A stretch of 64,000 nucleotides of DNA from Meconema thalassinum (GCA_946902985.2 OX336389.2:278487527-278551526); one strand, 5' to 3'. Shown: positions 24,113-35,725, counted from the stretch's first letter. Numbers and translations: made by a program. The notes: a model not told the origin generated them from the sequence alone.

Positions 24113-25098
24113 TTTCCTGGTTCAAAAACGCCTCCTATTATAGCCTCATTGACCTGACGCAGGCATATTTCCAAATTCCGTTAGCTGAAGAATCTAAGCA
24201 TCTGACTGCATTCGCCACCGATTGGAATCTCTTTGAATATTGTAGATTGCCTTTTGGTCTCTCTACAGGGAGCGCTGTGCTTAAGAGGCTTCTTGATCAC
24301 GTGTTTTCTGGCATCAAATTTGATTATTTGTATCACTACCTGGACGATGTCGTTGTTTACAGCGAGACGTTCGAAGACCACGTGCGCCATCTTCGTGACG
24401 TATTTGAGAGGTTAAAATCTGCTGGTCTAACCGTAAAGTTGTCTAAAGTGTCCCTGGCTAAACCTAAAATTGCCTTTCTTGGACATGTTGTTTCTGCTGA
24501 AGGTGTTTCGGTCGATGACTCCCGAACCCAAGGAATTAGAGATTTTGCACCGCCTAAAAATGTGAAAGAAGTAGCCCGATTCGTGGGAATGGTTGGCTTT
24601 CTGCGCAAATTTATACCCAATTTTGCACAGCGCGCGTTGCCACTTAATCATCGGCGAAGGTCTGATGTGAAATTTGAATGGGGTCTGTCGCAGCAAGCAG
24701 CTTTTGATGATTTGAAGGAGGCACTGTGTAGCGCTCCTGTCCTCGCTGTCCCAGATTTCAGTAAGAAATTTATAATCCAGACTGATGCGTCGCTCGGTGC
24801 TGTAGCTGCTGTGTTGTTACAAGAAAGTGAGTTAGGTAGACGACCTATTGGTTTTGCTTCTCGAACTCTGTCCCCTGCTGAAGCAAATTATTCCGTATAC
24901 GAGCTTGAAGGGCTCGCAGTGATGTTTGGGCTGGAGAAATTCCGAATGTATGTCGAACATGTTCCTTTCAAACTTGAAACCGATAACCAGGCCCTGAGCT
25001 GGGTCCTGGCTAGACCTCGAACCACTGGGCGAATCGCCAGGTGGGCAACCCATATTTCATCATTTCAGTTCACCGTTCGTCATATAAAGGGTTGTTAA
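24113..25098 (+). pseudogene. Gypsy RT palm and RNase H
   Basis: Coding resumes with LIDLTQAYFQIPL near 24145 and includes RLPFGLSTGSAVLKRLL. The catalytic YLDD is at 24337-24348, within YHYLDDVVVYSETFEDH. The thumb shows FLGHVVSAEGV and FVGMVGFLRKFIPNF. RNase H follows with IIQTDASLGAVAAVLLQ, YELEGLAVMFGLEKFRMYV, KLETDNQALSWVL and the terminal Asp block. A TAA at 25096-25098 interrupts that last block after HIKGC. The next codons stay in the same frame, so this is one nonsense change. All main catalytic Asp/Glu residues are present. Confidence 0.92.
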
Positions 25099-26535
25099 AA
25101 TGTCATAGCCGACTCCCTTAGCCGCATGTATGAAGAAGTTCCTAATAAATGTAAGAATCTCGTTCCCGAGGAAAATCATGAAAATATTTGTGCTGTGTCA
25201 CTTAAGCGTCTCTATGGAGAAATTCCTGACAGGTGTGAAACTCCCTCTTTAGAGGAACCTATTGTTGTTGGGGCTAATTCAGCTCAACACATGTTAGTAA
25301 ATTCACCGTTATTGTTTGGAGACATTGCTGACCATCAGAAGGAAGATCCCGTCTTGTGTGACTTAATTGCTCGATTAGTTTCTGGAGAAGAGATAAAACC
25401 TTATATTTTAAAGTCTGGTGTACTGTGTTGTGTAACTAGGCGTGATAGAAAGCCTAAAGTTGTTTTGCCTACTCAATTGATAAATGGCATGCTAATGTAT
25501 TTTCACGAGTCACCCGCTGGAGGCCACCTGGGAATATTCAAAACTCGACAGAAAATAAGGCAGTCTTTTGTTTGGAAGGGTCTCGATAAGGATGAGAGAA
25601 AGTTTGTGCTGGGGTGTCATGACTGTAAAGTGAGTAAGCCTACCGTCAGTGGTAAGGTTGGTAAGTTAGCTTCTGAATCTGCGTCCAGGCCCATGGAACG
25701 CTTGTATGTGGATTTCGTTGGGCCCCTGCCGAGGTCTAAACTAGGTAATCGTTTTGCTTTTGTTTTTGTTGATGGTTTCTCTCGCTTTTCGTGGATTTTT
25801 CCCACTAGAAATTGTGACTCTGCTACTGTCATAAGATGTTTAAAGTCTGTTTTCTCTTCCTTCGGTCCTAGTCAATACCTGGTGTCAGATAATGCCAAGG
25901 CTTTTGTTTCTCATCAGTTCAGAAAATTTTGTTTTGATTATTCTATTTCCCATGTCACCACGACACCTTATTACCCCAACCCTAGTTTGGCAGAGAGAGT
26001 TAACCGAAATTTGAGAGCTGCGCTTATCGCATATCATCGTGATAATCATGCCAAGTGGGATTCGTCATTACATTGGTTACCGTATGCTTTCAATACTGCT
26101 GAGCATGAATCCCATGGGAAAACGCCATTCTCACTTATGTATGCGTTCGTCCCAAATTCCCCTCTAACGAATCTGTGGTCACTTCATGATCTGCTTCCTG
26201 ACCAACCCTCTCCTGACCGTGTCAGAGAAATCTGGAAGGAGGCCAAAGCTGCTATAAAGATCTCGCATGATAAGCTGGCTAAGAGATATAATTTGGGCCG
26301 AAAACAGGGTGGATATTCTGTCGGAGATTTTGTGTATGCAAAAAACTTCTGGGCTAAGGCCCCAGGTCGTCAGGTATCAGGTAAACTGCAACCAAAATAT
26401 GAGGGCCCCTATGAGATTCTATCCTTTCCTTCTGAAGTAACCGTGTTATTAGAGGATCTGTCTAGGAAACGTGTTTTTAGGACTCATATATCGAATTGTA
26501 AACCTGCTAGTGAACGAGAAACTCGAGGTGTGTAA
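25099..26535 (+). pseudogene. Gypsy integrase
   Basis: This frame begins with the last RNase H motif (VIADSLSRM) and continues into integrase. The zinc-binding module shows HESPAGGHLG and CHDCKVSKP. The core has Asp in RLYVDFVGPLPR, Asp in YLVSDNAKAF and Glu in PSLAERVNRNLRAAL: an intact D-D-E set. The C-terminal domain carries the GPYEIL-type motif (KLQPKYEGPYEILSF) and ends THISNCKPAS...RGV at 26535. It is in frame with the RT/RNase H segment. Only the stop at 25096 separates them. Confidence 0.92.
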
Positions 26536-29013
26536 AAGGTGAAATTATGATGTTCTATTTCCTGTGAGTGCGATGGTATGAAGTTCAGGGCGATGGGAGA
26601 TGGTCTAGTTGTTCCGCTGAAGTCAAATCTCTTATGTCATCCTTTGTAATCCTCAAGAAAGGCTGTGATCTGCTTCTGTTAGCTGAGTTTTGTTCATCGT
26701 ATTCGTGGTTGATATTTTGAGTAAATTTTTTTTTGGATGATTTAGTGATAATTTTGTTAGGTTGGTAGTGAAATTTTGATTTTATGTGAAAATAAGGTAT
26801 GATGCTTCAGAGTGATGCTCATTTCGGTGTGTTGTTCAGTTGCTGACGTGAGGGCTATAGAAATTGTATTTGTGATCTGGGAAACCTTCGGGCTACCATC
26901 TCTTGTCGGTTGAAAATGTATCTAGTTCAGGTTGGTCAGTGGGTTATTCGTAATCAGCAGCTTGATCTGTTAGACTGCTGACTTGCTAATATTGTTACAA
27001 CTTGCACCTGATTGTAGTTCGGAAATGTAATTCTTGCCTTCCCCGTGTACTCGGGTGTGAATATTTTAAAATTGTGGAACGTCAGTTTTGAGCTGATGGC
27101 CAAGCTGAGGCGTCAGTCAGTTGTTCTCTGCTTTGAATTTGTGTCACCTTGAAGTCGTCGTCCCTATTTTGGAGAAAGTTTGAGCTAATTATCATTTGGC
27201 GAATTCGTTCTTGTTCTGTGCAAGGTGCACTTTCCTTTGGGGACAGTAATCGCCCCGTGCTTTTGAGAATTTATCATCTTGTCGCATCTTTGACCATGTA
27301 GTTCTGTATTTTGGAAATGCTGTGGCATGTTAGGGACCGTAAGGTTGAAGCAATTGTAATTTTGAGGATATTAATTGCCTCGTGCTTATTGAAATGTGTC
27401 AGATGACACCTGTCGGTGTTTGTAGTAATTATGCGAAACCCTGTGTCGGACTATGGTAGTCGTTTGGTGTCCGTGAGTTGTGTAGGGCGTGAAATTATTG
27501 GTAATTTGTGTTTTTTTAATGGTGGGCCACGTTCATTTTGGTGTGTTTTGAAAATTGGTTGGTACCAACTTATATTTGTGTCTGGTTCTGCTGGGCTATG
27601 TGCTTTGGGAGTAGAATTGGAATGTTGCCTGTGTGCAGGGCTGGTAGTTGTTGTTGGTTTAATATTAGTTAGGTTCCGTGCCTAGAAGAGGCGGTCGACC
27701 TGTTCTTCATTTTTGGGAAGATGTTTTTTTTAATGGTGGGCCACGTTCATTTTGGTGTGTTTTGAAAATTGGTTGGTACCAACTTATATTAGTGTCTGGT
27801 TCTGCTGAGCTGAGCTGAGCGTCACGTTATGTGAGGTCGTTCTCAATATGGGTGTGATCACCTTGGTGTTCTGAGTTCGACGGGTCATCCTCCAGAAGTT
27901 CATTAAGAACTGTGGACTGGTAGGGTGCGTTGGCAAGTTGCGATGAGGTCATTTTGTGAGATTTGGTTAAATGATGGTATGCAAATCGGTTGACCATGTG
28001 TGTGTCAGGCTGTTTAACGTGGTCCCCATTAATTTCTAGTCTCGTGGAAAGTAGTTGCTGTTTTCTGCCGTTCGTCGGATGGCCACCATGGATGGTTAGG
28101 GGCAGTGACTGGTGAAATGAGGCAGAGACTTTATATTTAATCATGTCTTTTATGTATCACAAACCTATGACGATCCTTGGTTTTGATTTTGGTATGTTGT
28201 GTATTTCTAAATGTTTTCTCTGTACTCAAAATGTTCTGTATTCGTGCGGTGCTGCGTTAGCCATCCGAGTAAATGTAAATTCCTTTTTATATTGTTTCGC
28301 TGTTTTGGCAGGGTACCAGTGGGGGTCCCCTTGATTTCCCGTCTCAAGGAGGGGTTTTCTCTTTCATTTTAAGGGGTTTGGTAGGATATTTTTGAGAATT
28401 CTGTAAAATTTTGCTTGTGTATTCCTGGTAACCTCTATGAGTATTCATAATTTTAGTTTAGTTATACTATTTGGTAATGGTGGTTAATTTTTTAAATTTT
28501 CTTAACTCAAAATCAGTCTTCTCGTGTGGTCAGATGCCCTATCGTGTGATACTCCCACCCCCTTCAGTGAACATTTTAGTGATGCCCTGAAGACCCACTC
28601 ACTTGTGAGGAACTTTTGATTAGGGCCTCAAGCACCCCGGATACAACTTAAACAACTGCTTACTGAGTTTCAGTGACGAACAAATGTGGTGTGACTTTCC
28701 TCATCTGTCCTCAGATGACATAACCTTGCTTAAGGCTAGCATGCTAGTTTGGAGCCACCCGTTCCCGCTAAGGGAACCTAAATTGAATTTATTCTGCTGT
28801 AGTAATGGTGTGTTTCAGTTGGGAAATTTCATGTGGGACGTGTACTCTCAACCTGGACCCAGGTTGACAGTACCATACCAAGTTCGATGGCATCCTCCTT
28901 CCTGAGGGGTTGTACTTCGAGATCTGCTGGCGGAGTTCGGAGGTAACCTTTCATCTGCCAGATGCCCAGCGACTCACCACCATTCCTGCTGTTCTCACCC
29001 CATCGTCTTCTTT
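26536..29013 (+). other. Non-coding 3' region of gypsy element with internal direct repeat
   Basis: These 2.5 kb between pol and the 3' LTR carry no convincing gene. An 83-bp direct repeat, differing by one base, lies at 27511-27593 and 27725-27807. An 89-codon frame at 27416-27685 is hydrophobic but overlaps the repeat and lacks a signal peptide, cysteine pattern or cleavage site that would suggest an envelope. A short run of GAGCT units follows the second repeat copy. Confidence 0.75.
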
Positions 29014-29026
29014 GGGAGGGCGAGGA
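29014..29026 (+). promoter_or_regulatory. Polypurine tract of gypsy element
   Basis: GGGAGGGCGAGGA lies immediately 5' of the 3' LTR (TGTAACG at 29027). This is the expected position for the plus-strand primer of reverse transcription. Confidence 0.8.
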
Positions 29027-30592
29027 TGTAACGACTTTTAACATCGTTACATGAAGACTGCTACTATTTCGCAACGTCCTGGAGCTGGTGTATTTCGCAA
29101 GTACTCCTGCTACCAGCTAATTGGTTCCCAAACCTCTTGAACCTACATTTGTTGCCTGAGAAAGGAGCTGACGTTAATACCCTGGAAGATTGACATTTCT
29201 ACGCTGCTGTTGTGAAGTGAAGTGCTGCGCATAGTTTCCTAGAAACCCCTTTAAGCCCCATTAGTGGGTTGAGTTTCTACCCTGGGAACATTTCGTCGTA
29301 GCACTTCTGAGTAAACTCTTAAAGATTTGGGTCATGGCACCACTTGTGGTACCAACATTTCTCTTGGACTATGTCGTTGTTATGGTGGTCTGCGCCCCCA
29401 AGTTAGGTTGGCACGACCAAACTGTGCAGTGGAGAGGGGGTAGTCACGTTCGCCCTGGAAAGCAAGCCCTCAGCGAACAATAAGGAGTCAGTATCCAGCC
29501 TTCTTGAATCTCACACGCAGAACTTGGGAGTGTCGAAGACCCCTTCCCGGAGGAAATTTTCTTTTCCTCTGGGGATAGGCATAAACAGTATAGTATTGCT
29601 AAAACCTTATCTAACAGGGATGTGACAAAACTTTGAATTTGCTAAGACTGTTAATTCTAAAAACTTTCAATTTGACTCTCGTAGTGCATTTCCTAGCCAC
29701 GTGTCGTGTGGCAATTCAGATATAAATTTAAGACATGTTTTAGGTTAAGGCATTTTGGAAGAGATGTGGTCCTCCTCATTTTGCGTTGCATTTTCAGGGT
29801 GGGGATTTCTTCATTGTTTAGTTTTCCGTTTTGCTCTTAAGGGTGGGTGTTGGCTTTAACTTGGTCAGAACGGCTCCTCGCCAACTTAGTTGACAGGTGT
29901 CCTTCAGACGGTCTGGTCGCAATAAGTGACTTGTTTGGTTGTGTCAAACAACTTTGTTTTCTGGAGTAGCTTTTGCCTTACTTCATGTCGTTATTTCCTT
30001 TCATACTATTTGGGGGAATTACTTTAGTATTTTTAGTTGTGAATTATAATGCGGGAATACAAATCGTCATTTGGACGAGGGATGTGTTGGTTGAAACGCG
30101 TTTTAAATCCACGGGGTTTTAATTTCGCGTGGCCCTAATCATAACCTACTGGGATCATATGTTTATTGTGTAACATTTTTATATTTAAGGTGTTGCCTAG
30201 TTTAGTTGTTTGTAATACTTATGTTAATACAATGAGCAGTCATTTTAAGATTATGATTATTATTTGTGCATGAAGCTCAGCGGAAATGGTTACCTTGTTC
30301 CTTCCTCGGCATTTTGGATGGGAAATGTTCGCATTCGGTCTCAGGGTAAGTCCAGCCCTTCCAATTAACAGGCTTGTCCTGGCATCGCCTATTTCCTGCC
30401 TTGATCTAAATTATTGAGGGCGTTTCTAAGACTACGAAAATAAGAACGATCCCCCCCCATTCCTCCTTCGTGGCGAATGCCACTGGGCGTGTGGGGCTCC
30501 CTCCCGGTTGCCTTAGTGTCACCGAATTAATTACTTCTTTTTATTATGCTAATTTTGATCATATCAAGGTTGGGAAGAGGTGAGGTGCGACA
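29027..30592 (+). repeat. 3' LTR of Ty3/gypsy element
   Basis: This 1566-bp LTR matches 19378-20950 with about 15 differences noticed. It opens with a perfect 8-bp inverted repeat, TGTAACGA...TCGTTACA (29027-29051). It ends GACA at 30592, followed by the duplication GTTAT (30593-30597). Its C run near 30451 is shorter than in the 5' LTR. Confidence 0.93.
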
Positions 30593-30597
30593 GTTAT

Positions 30598-30969
30598 CCA
30601 CTAGGTTTCTTAGAACCAGGGATTGTTAGTTCCTGGAGCATGTTTACAGCCGCACCACTTGGTGAACAGACGCTGACCATAAGCCGCCCAATCTGGGAAC
30701 AAACGCTTTTGGATTTAGAGTTCTTTATTGGTGGGGAAACCACCTGGCTCTTCCGCTCCATCCATCGTTGGGAATCTTAGATTCCTCTTCCGCCATCAGG
30801 ACCGTTGACCAATTTTCACCTAGTAACCCTAGGCAGGGGCCCTTACAGGGTGCTACCATCCGGAGCCAGATGGACCCATGTTTTTTAACGAGGTGTTACT
30901 CCTCCCCCTCCTCCTTCCTCATCACTTACGAGATGAGGCTCCGGGCTTGGGACCGGCAGTGGGGGAGTT
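30598..30969 (-). other. 5' UTR of the RTE-like LINE, displaced by the gypsy insertion
   Basis: This stretch continues the LINE upstream of its endonuclease ATG once the gypsy element and one GTTAT copy are removed. It ends at 30969, directly followed by the LINE's target duplication (30970-30984). It is GC-richer than its surroundings and has no long open frame on the LINE strand. Confidence 0.8.
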
Positions 30970-30974
30970 AATAA

Positions 30975-30975
<1 letters not shown>

Positions 30976-31018
<43 letters not shown>
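30976..31018 (+). repeat. (ATT)n tract, resumed SINE tail
   Basis: About 14 ATT units follow ATAAC. The ATAACATTATT junction matches the tail of the SINE at 15946-16169, so this is its displaced end. Confidence 0.85.
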
Positions 31019-31019
<1 letters not shown>

Positions 31020-31731
31020 GTCTGAAAGTATGTAAAATACCAAAATATGAAAAATTAGTATTTTTTAATGCCGGTACGTTTCTTCTTTTTGCCAAATTTT
31101 GTTTAACAATAGGTTTCGTCGTTTTTCTTTCCCACTCGAATTGTTGAATTTAAACATGAACATTTAGAACAGAACTTATCTTCTCTCTACCTATAGTACT
31201 CGCATCTGCTGTAACTGTTCTGGAAAGTGACATATCCGCTGAGAATGGCTGTCACCATGGGTGTGCGGCGCGGCGCCCCCAAGGGAGTACGTGCCAGATG
31301 AATACAGGCCAGCAGACGTTTATGACAAGATTAAAGCCATGATAGAGTAGTGTAGTGCGTTGCATTGTGGAGCTGCTTACAGGAATGTTAGGCCAACCTC
31401 GTCTTTGTGGAACAGGCCACTGTTCGTTGCCGCCTGGGCGTGCCGGCGCCCCGTTCACTTTTGTACAAAACAACAGTGTCTTTTCAGCAATTCAAGAAGG
31501 TAGATGCATAAACCGCACAAGTCCACCTTGGACCAAAAATGAATTGAGACCGGAATAGAGTTCTTTAGACAGATACGCATTATGTACAGTGCAAAACAAC
31601 ATAAGTTTCCATGAAGAAGTCCTTTGTAGGAAGGAAATTCAGGCAGTTGCAAAACAGCACCTCTGAAAGTGCCAAAATCAAAAAGGCATAATGAAGTATA
31701 TAAGCCTAGACAGTGTCCCTAGTGAGTTTAA
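31019..31731. other. Anonymous non-coding DNA
   Basis: No homology, repeat structure or credible coding region was recognised. A GC-rich patch near 31255-31290 contains GCGGCGCGGCGCCCC. Short open frames around it show no motif. Confidence 0.45.
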
Positions 31732-31895
31732 GCTATCGTATCAAGAGCTGATCTCCATCAACTTAGTGTATACGCTCGTGACAACTCTCTCCTCCTCAAT
31801 CCTAAGAAGACCCAAACTCTCATCATCGGCTCTCATAAGTTACTAAACGCTTTAAAAATCAACTACGTTGTGCCTCCAGTAACACTGAATACAAT
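31732..31895 (+). pseudogene. Jockey-like LINE RT fragment, left half
   Basis: One frame from 31732 reads through ADLHQLSVYARDNSLLLNPK and TQTLIIGSHKLL, the segment just after the RT catalytic box in Jockey/CR1-type LINEs. A stop directly upstream and loss of homology suggest 5' truncation. It is cut at 31895 by an LTR element. The same frame resumes at 38229, so the two pieces were one LINE. Confidence 0.8.
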
Positions 31896-33290
31896 TGTAA
31901 CGTTTCGCGGCTAGTGCACAGCTTGGCCCATGCTTGGGTGACATGTTGTAACGTTTCATAGCTCGTGATATAAAATGAGTGCAGTAAATAGCTCGGTTAA
32001 TAGGGCGCCAATCTCCAACAGACAGTTGTGAGATAAATTTATACTTATTAAATTGAGATTCTTTACTTTCGGGGGAGGGGCAACAGAGGCTCGCTGCAAA
32101 ACACCTTATTCTATTATCTTGACCTCTGGGAAGTCTAGCATGGGGTAAATATTGACTGAAAGTCATAGAAGTTAAAAATAATTTATTAAGAACACAGGAT
32201 GAAATGAATGACGTCTTGCGACCTTTCAAACAGATAAAATAAAAGGGGAAGTTATTTCTTTAAATTACTGAAGTTAATAGTATTTACGCCCGACTTGCAA
32301 TTGACAAATATGCATGAGCTCACCGGGTTGTAGATCTTCCTGGGCGATGTTGGCGGAGGTATCTCGTTCCTGAAGTAGACATCTCGCGTGGTCTTCCATG
32401 GTCCCAAGTACCAATCCTACCTGATCAAGCTGTCTGCCCACTAATTGCACAGATACTGTTGCCTAGCTGAGTGAATGGAATGGTTTCACTCGTCTTCGAT
32501 ATTCAGCGCAATGCTGGAAATATCCTAGCTAGATCACCACTGAGTTTACTAGTTGAACTTTATGAACTTTGGTAGTTGAATCTCAACAAGTGAGGTCCAA
32601 GTTTAGAATTTGGAGTGCTTTCAAGTGAAAACATAATAATATTCTTCCTCTCCATACAGCTCTGTCCCGGCTTATATATGGCAATTATATCTCCCACCAG
32701 CAGTAGGGGATCTGCCAATTGCAATATCAAAGTATTGTCTACAGAAAGTGACGCTCCTTCCTTATTGGCCGAAGTAAGTCCTTTATCATGCACCAAGTGG
32801 CTATATTGGGGTGAAGGTCTCTCCCCCAATGACACACTTCCATTTTGGTGTCATGTAGCGGTATCTTCCTTAAAAATCACAAGGTTGCAGTTTTCTCGTC
32901 GTAAAACAATTTATTCTAAAAAGCTGTAGGGTCCATTGTTCCGACATCTTTTAGAATTAGCCTGTTGGCTACCGAGGGTCACTCCTGGTTGTGGCTCCCT
33001 TTCCACTCTTCCTGCCTCTTCATAAGCGGTTTTATGACGGTTCAAGCGGTATCTATTGTCAGTTGTTAGTTCCACAAGTGAGCTCAAGAAATATATTTAT
33101 TGGGGGAGGGGTTGTAAATTTACGGTTTGAAATCTCGGGTGACGTCTAATTACAAGAATGGATGAAAATGAACATATGATTTTATACTACCCTTAAACAC
33201 AATAAATATATACATGCACTATCGTTGCAATTGCACATCAATATAGTACTCTTAGTTCAATTGTTTTGGGTGTGGTGTACAAACACCACA
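31896..33290 (-). repeat. 3' LTR of the non-autonomous element
   Basis: This 1395-bp LTR starts TGTAACGTTTCGCGGC on the plus strand. Its element-internal edge forms the inverted repeat GTGGTGT-ACAA-ACACCAC (ending 33289). The opening TGTTGTAACGTTTC motif recurs about 50 bases in. Frames of 91 and 104 codons inside are repeated exactly in the other LTR and have no recognisable domain. Confidence 0.92.
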
Positions 33291-33303
33291 ATCGCCCCCA
33301 TGA
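33291..33303 (-). promoter_or_regulatory. Polypurine tract of the non-autonomous element
   Basis: On the minus strand ATGGGGGCGAT lies directly before the 3' LTR, the expected place for a plus-strand primer. It supports the minus orientation. Confidence 0.6.
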
Positions 33304-35422
33304 GTCGACGAATAAATTCCCAATTTTGAGAATGACTCATCCCCTGAAAACAATTACACAACACTGAAATTCATATACACAATACACTTAAATCTTCAAA
33401 TCAACAATACATTTAAAATGTCATTTCTTTCAATGTTTCCTGTGATCCAGTTTGTCTGAACTTATTTCGCTCTTAGGGCGTTCTTTATGACATACAACCT
33501 TTCAACTGTAGAAGGTTGAATTTTACACGGATAATTGCACACGCATACACACGCAAAGTGTTTGCTCTTACAAAATGCAATTACAAGTCGGAGGATAAGA
33601 TATGTCTTCTGCCTTGTGTAACACCATCTTTCAACAAAACATTACTCTTCCCAGTAGTCACTACTTACAGAAAATTTATTCTTAACAAAACTTCATGGTA
33701 TTAAATTAGACAACTTAGCGACATAGTGGTACACTCTATCTAACCAACTACCTGCGCTCCTACCAGCCTATATATCCTTACATTATTTCAATGCGTTACC
33801 ATTACTGTTATTGTAACACTATTATTATAACCATCCTACACTATCTTACTCACAAATCTAAATCATATTCACACCCTGTATCTTAATCATTATTATATGA
33901 AAAACACCCTCAATTCTTCTCCGCCTCATCTAATTACTGTCATCGCTTCTGACATATCTTCGGAGTTCAGTAGCTCTCAATGCTTTCTCTCTCAAACTAC
34001 TGGTAAACCGCTACTCAATTTAAATTTCTCTCGAATTAGTCGTATTTTACTTACCTCTTTCTCTTCTTCAATCCTACTACATTTAACTCAATTAACTTCG
34101 AATTTTAACAAATTCCTTTCAATAATTTCTAAATATTTTGCCAACCATGTATTATTATTATTATTATTAGTTTTACTTTTATGTGTGCCGTACAACAACA
34201 CAACACACCATCAACTCGCTATCGCTCATCATCAGTAACATTTACCAGTGGTTTAACTGGGTATTTAGCCTTGCAATATATTTGGCTGTGTTCTAAAACT
34301 TGCGTATTAAGATCTTGAAACTATAACTTGGATCATCTCTTGGGTGTACTCCCTCATTACTCTGTTTCCTTGTGTGCATACATTCGCTATTTTTATACTT
34401 CAAAACTCCCAACATCTACGAGTACTTCCCGTATTCACGTAGACACCACAAAAACCTCCTCAAAACTCCCAACATCTACGAGTACTTCACGTATTCACGT
34501 AGACACCACAAAAACCTCCTGCTCAGAGTTATTAATCTCCTCTGGCATACTTACTTCTCCAAAACCTTCCTCCACCATAACTTCATTTGGCCACTTACCA
34601 ACCTGAAACCTCATTGCTCAACGGCATTAAAACTCGCTGGCATCCTTACTTACTACCTCAGTCACGTCATTTACGTGAAATTTACACACACACACGTACA
34701 TACATACACACACATCCATCTCCAAGTACCAGATGTCCTATAATTTAATACTTCCTTATTTCCATCTGATGTTGGTTATTTCAGACCAAGCCTTACCATC
34801 TATCACTTCTAAACCACTTCTAAATATCTCCAACTGTAGTCACTGATGACTTCGCTGTTCTCAAATGAAATTTCTTTAATGCACATCAATACTTACTTCA
34901 ATTCATTAATCTTATTCACACTGTATCACATCACCTTAAATCAGTCACGAATCTCTACATTATTATTATTATCATCATTATGGTTGTCATAACAGTTCTT
35001 ATTTTCATTAGGTTACTTACCATTTCCGTTATTACTTTCTCAGATATCCTTCGGATACTTACTTCTGCAGACTACGTACCTTTTAATACAGTATATAATT
35101 ATATATCGATAAGCGGTTCACCGTCTTTACCTAGTTTATAAGCGTAAGCTTTTATTTGCTGCTCCCTCACTGTTTCATACAACTCTGAACTGATACAAGA
35201 TTTCAGGCTTCAAAAATCTACCAAAATTTTAATCTACGCCCCCCACACTTCTATTTAAACAATGAGCTAACATGCTCCACTATCTTAATCGCTATTAATG
35301 CTCTTTACCTCTTTATTGTAGTATATAATTTTAATATCTACGTCATAACTCCCTAATTTAATTACATTAAATAAATACTCTTTAACTACACGACTAAGTC
35401 TCCGACCTATCTTTACACTCCA
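33304..35422 (-). other. Non-coding internal region with strong strand asymmetry and a 60-bp tandem duplication
   Basis: The plus strand is C/T/A-rich and almost free of G over most of this stretch, so the element's own strand is purine-rich. A 60-bp unit is duplicated in tandem at 34401-34460 and 34461-34520 with one difference. No pol-like motif was seen on either strand. Plus-strand frames (33897-34238, 34328-34606, 34372-34743) look like by-products of the skewed composition. Confidence 0.65.
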
Positions 35423-35725
35423 CTATTCGTTTAAGATTCCTTGTTCAATTGCTCTCATTTCTTTCTTTCTCCCCGGTGTCATTGTTACTCTTTCTTCTCT
35501 TCTCATAATAATAGTCTCTACTTCCTCATTACTAGGCCTATATTTATCTATAGTAAAGCTACTCTTTGTCTCTCCTCCTAACGTTTCACCTAACATCTCT
35601 ACTTCTAACCTCCATTCCAAATAGTAATCTTCATCCTTATCTTTATATCTCTTTCTAATCTCATCTAACAATGTGACCTGGCTTTTCCGCTTTGTCCTAC
35701 TCCTACCGATTTTAACTTCCGTCAT
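35423..35725 (-). CDS. Second ORF of non-autonomous LTR element (100 codons)
   Basis: This small basic-acidic protein (MTEVKIGRSRTKRKSQ...) starts at an ATG that directly follows the UAG ending the upstream ORF, in the same frame. It contains a charged stretch, IRKRYKDKDEDYYLEWRLE, and ends GILNE. I recognise no family. It may be made by UAG readthrough as a C-terminal extension of the coiled-coil protein or by re-initiation. It may also simply be the tail of a frame carrying a stop mutation. The LTRs look identical, which makes long decay unlikely but does not exclude a single stop. Confidence 0.55.
   Translation of the reverse strand: MTEVKIGRSRTKRKSQVTLLDEIRKRYKDKDEDYYLEWRLEVEMLGETLGGETKSSFTIDKYRPSNEEVETIIMRREERVTMTPGRKKEMRAIEQGILNE

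Larger units (their letters stand above)
19378..30592 (+). mobile_element. Ty3/gypsy LTR retrotransposon, full length
   Basis: Two direct repeats (19378-20950 and 29027-30592) with TG...CA ends are flanked by the 5-bp duplication GTTAT (19373-19377 and 30593-30597). Between them lie a primer-site candidate, a gag-protease frame, RT with YLDD, RNase H, integrase with D-D-E, a 2.5-kb non-coding stretch and a purine-rich tract. Integrase is downstream of RT/RNase H, which places it in Ty3/gypsy. About 15 LTR differences were noticed by eye (about 1%), so the insertion is young. Even so, the coding region has two frameshifts and one stop. It sits in the 5' UTR of the RTE-like LINE. Confidence 0.94.
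16170..30969 (-). mobile_element. RTE-like non-LTR retrotransposon, split by a gypsy element
   Basis: The LINE runs 5' to 3' on the minus strand from 30969 to 16170, with the Ty3/gypsy element at 19378-30592 inserted in its 5' UTR. Without that insertion it is about 3.6 kb. It carries an AP-type endonuclease and a reverse transcriptase and ends in an AAATA-rich tail. A 15-bp duplication, AATAACATTATTATT, flanks it at 16155-16169 and 30970-30984 and lies in the SINE's ATT tail. The clade call (RTE) rests on the compact endonuclease-RT layout and motif style and is less certain than the nest structure. A related, more decayed copy occupies about 58000-61165. Confidence 0.85.

Noticed and set aside
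27416..27685. Hydrophobic 89-codon frame downstream of gypsy pol as an envelope gene
   Set aside because: It is too short, overlaps the 83-bp repeat, and has no signal peptide, cleavage site or cysteine pattern.
28829..29074. 81-codon minus-strand frame sharing its start with the LINE endonuclease reading
   Set aside because: The shared first residues come from the start of the gypsy LTR, present at both 19378 and 29027. They are not coding.
32560..32929. 91- and 104-codon frames in the LTRs of the young element as genes
   Set aside because: They are identical in both LTRs only because the LTRs are identical. They overlap on opposite strands and have no motif.
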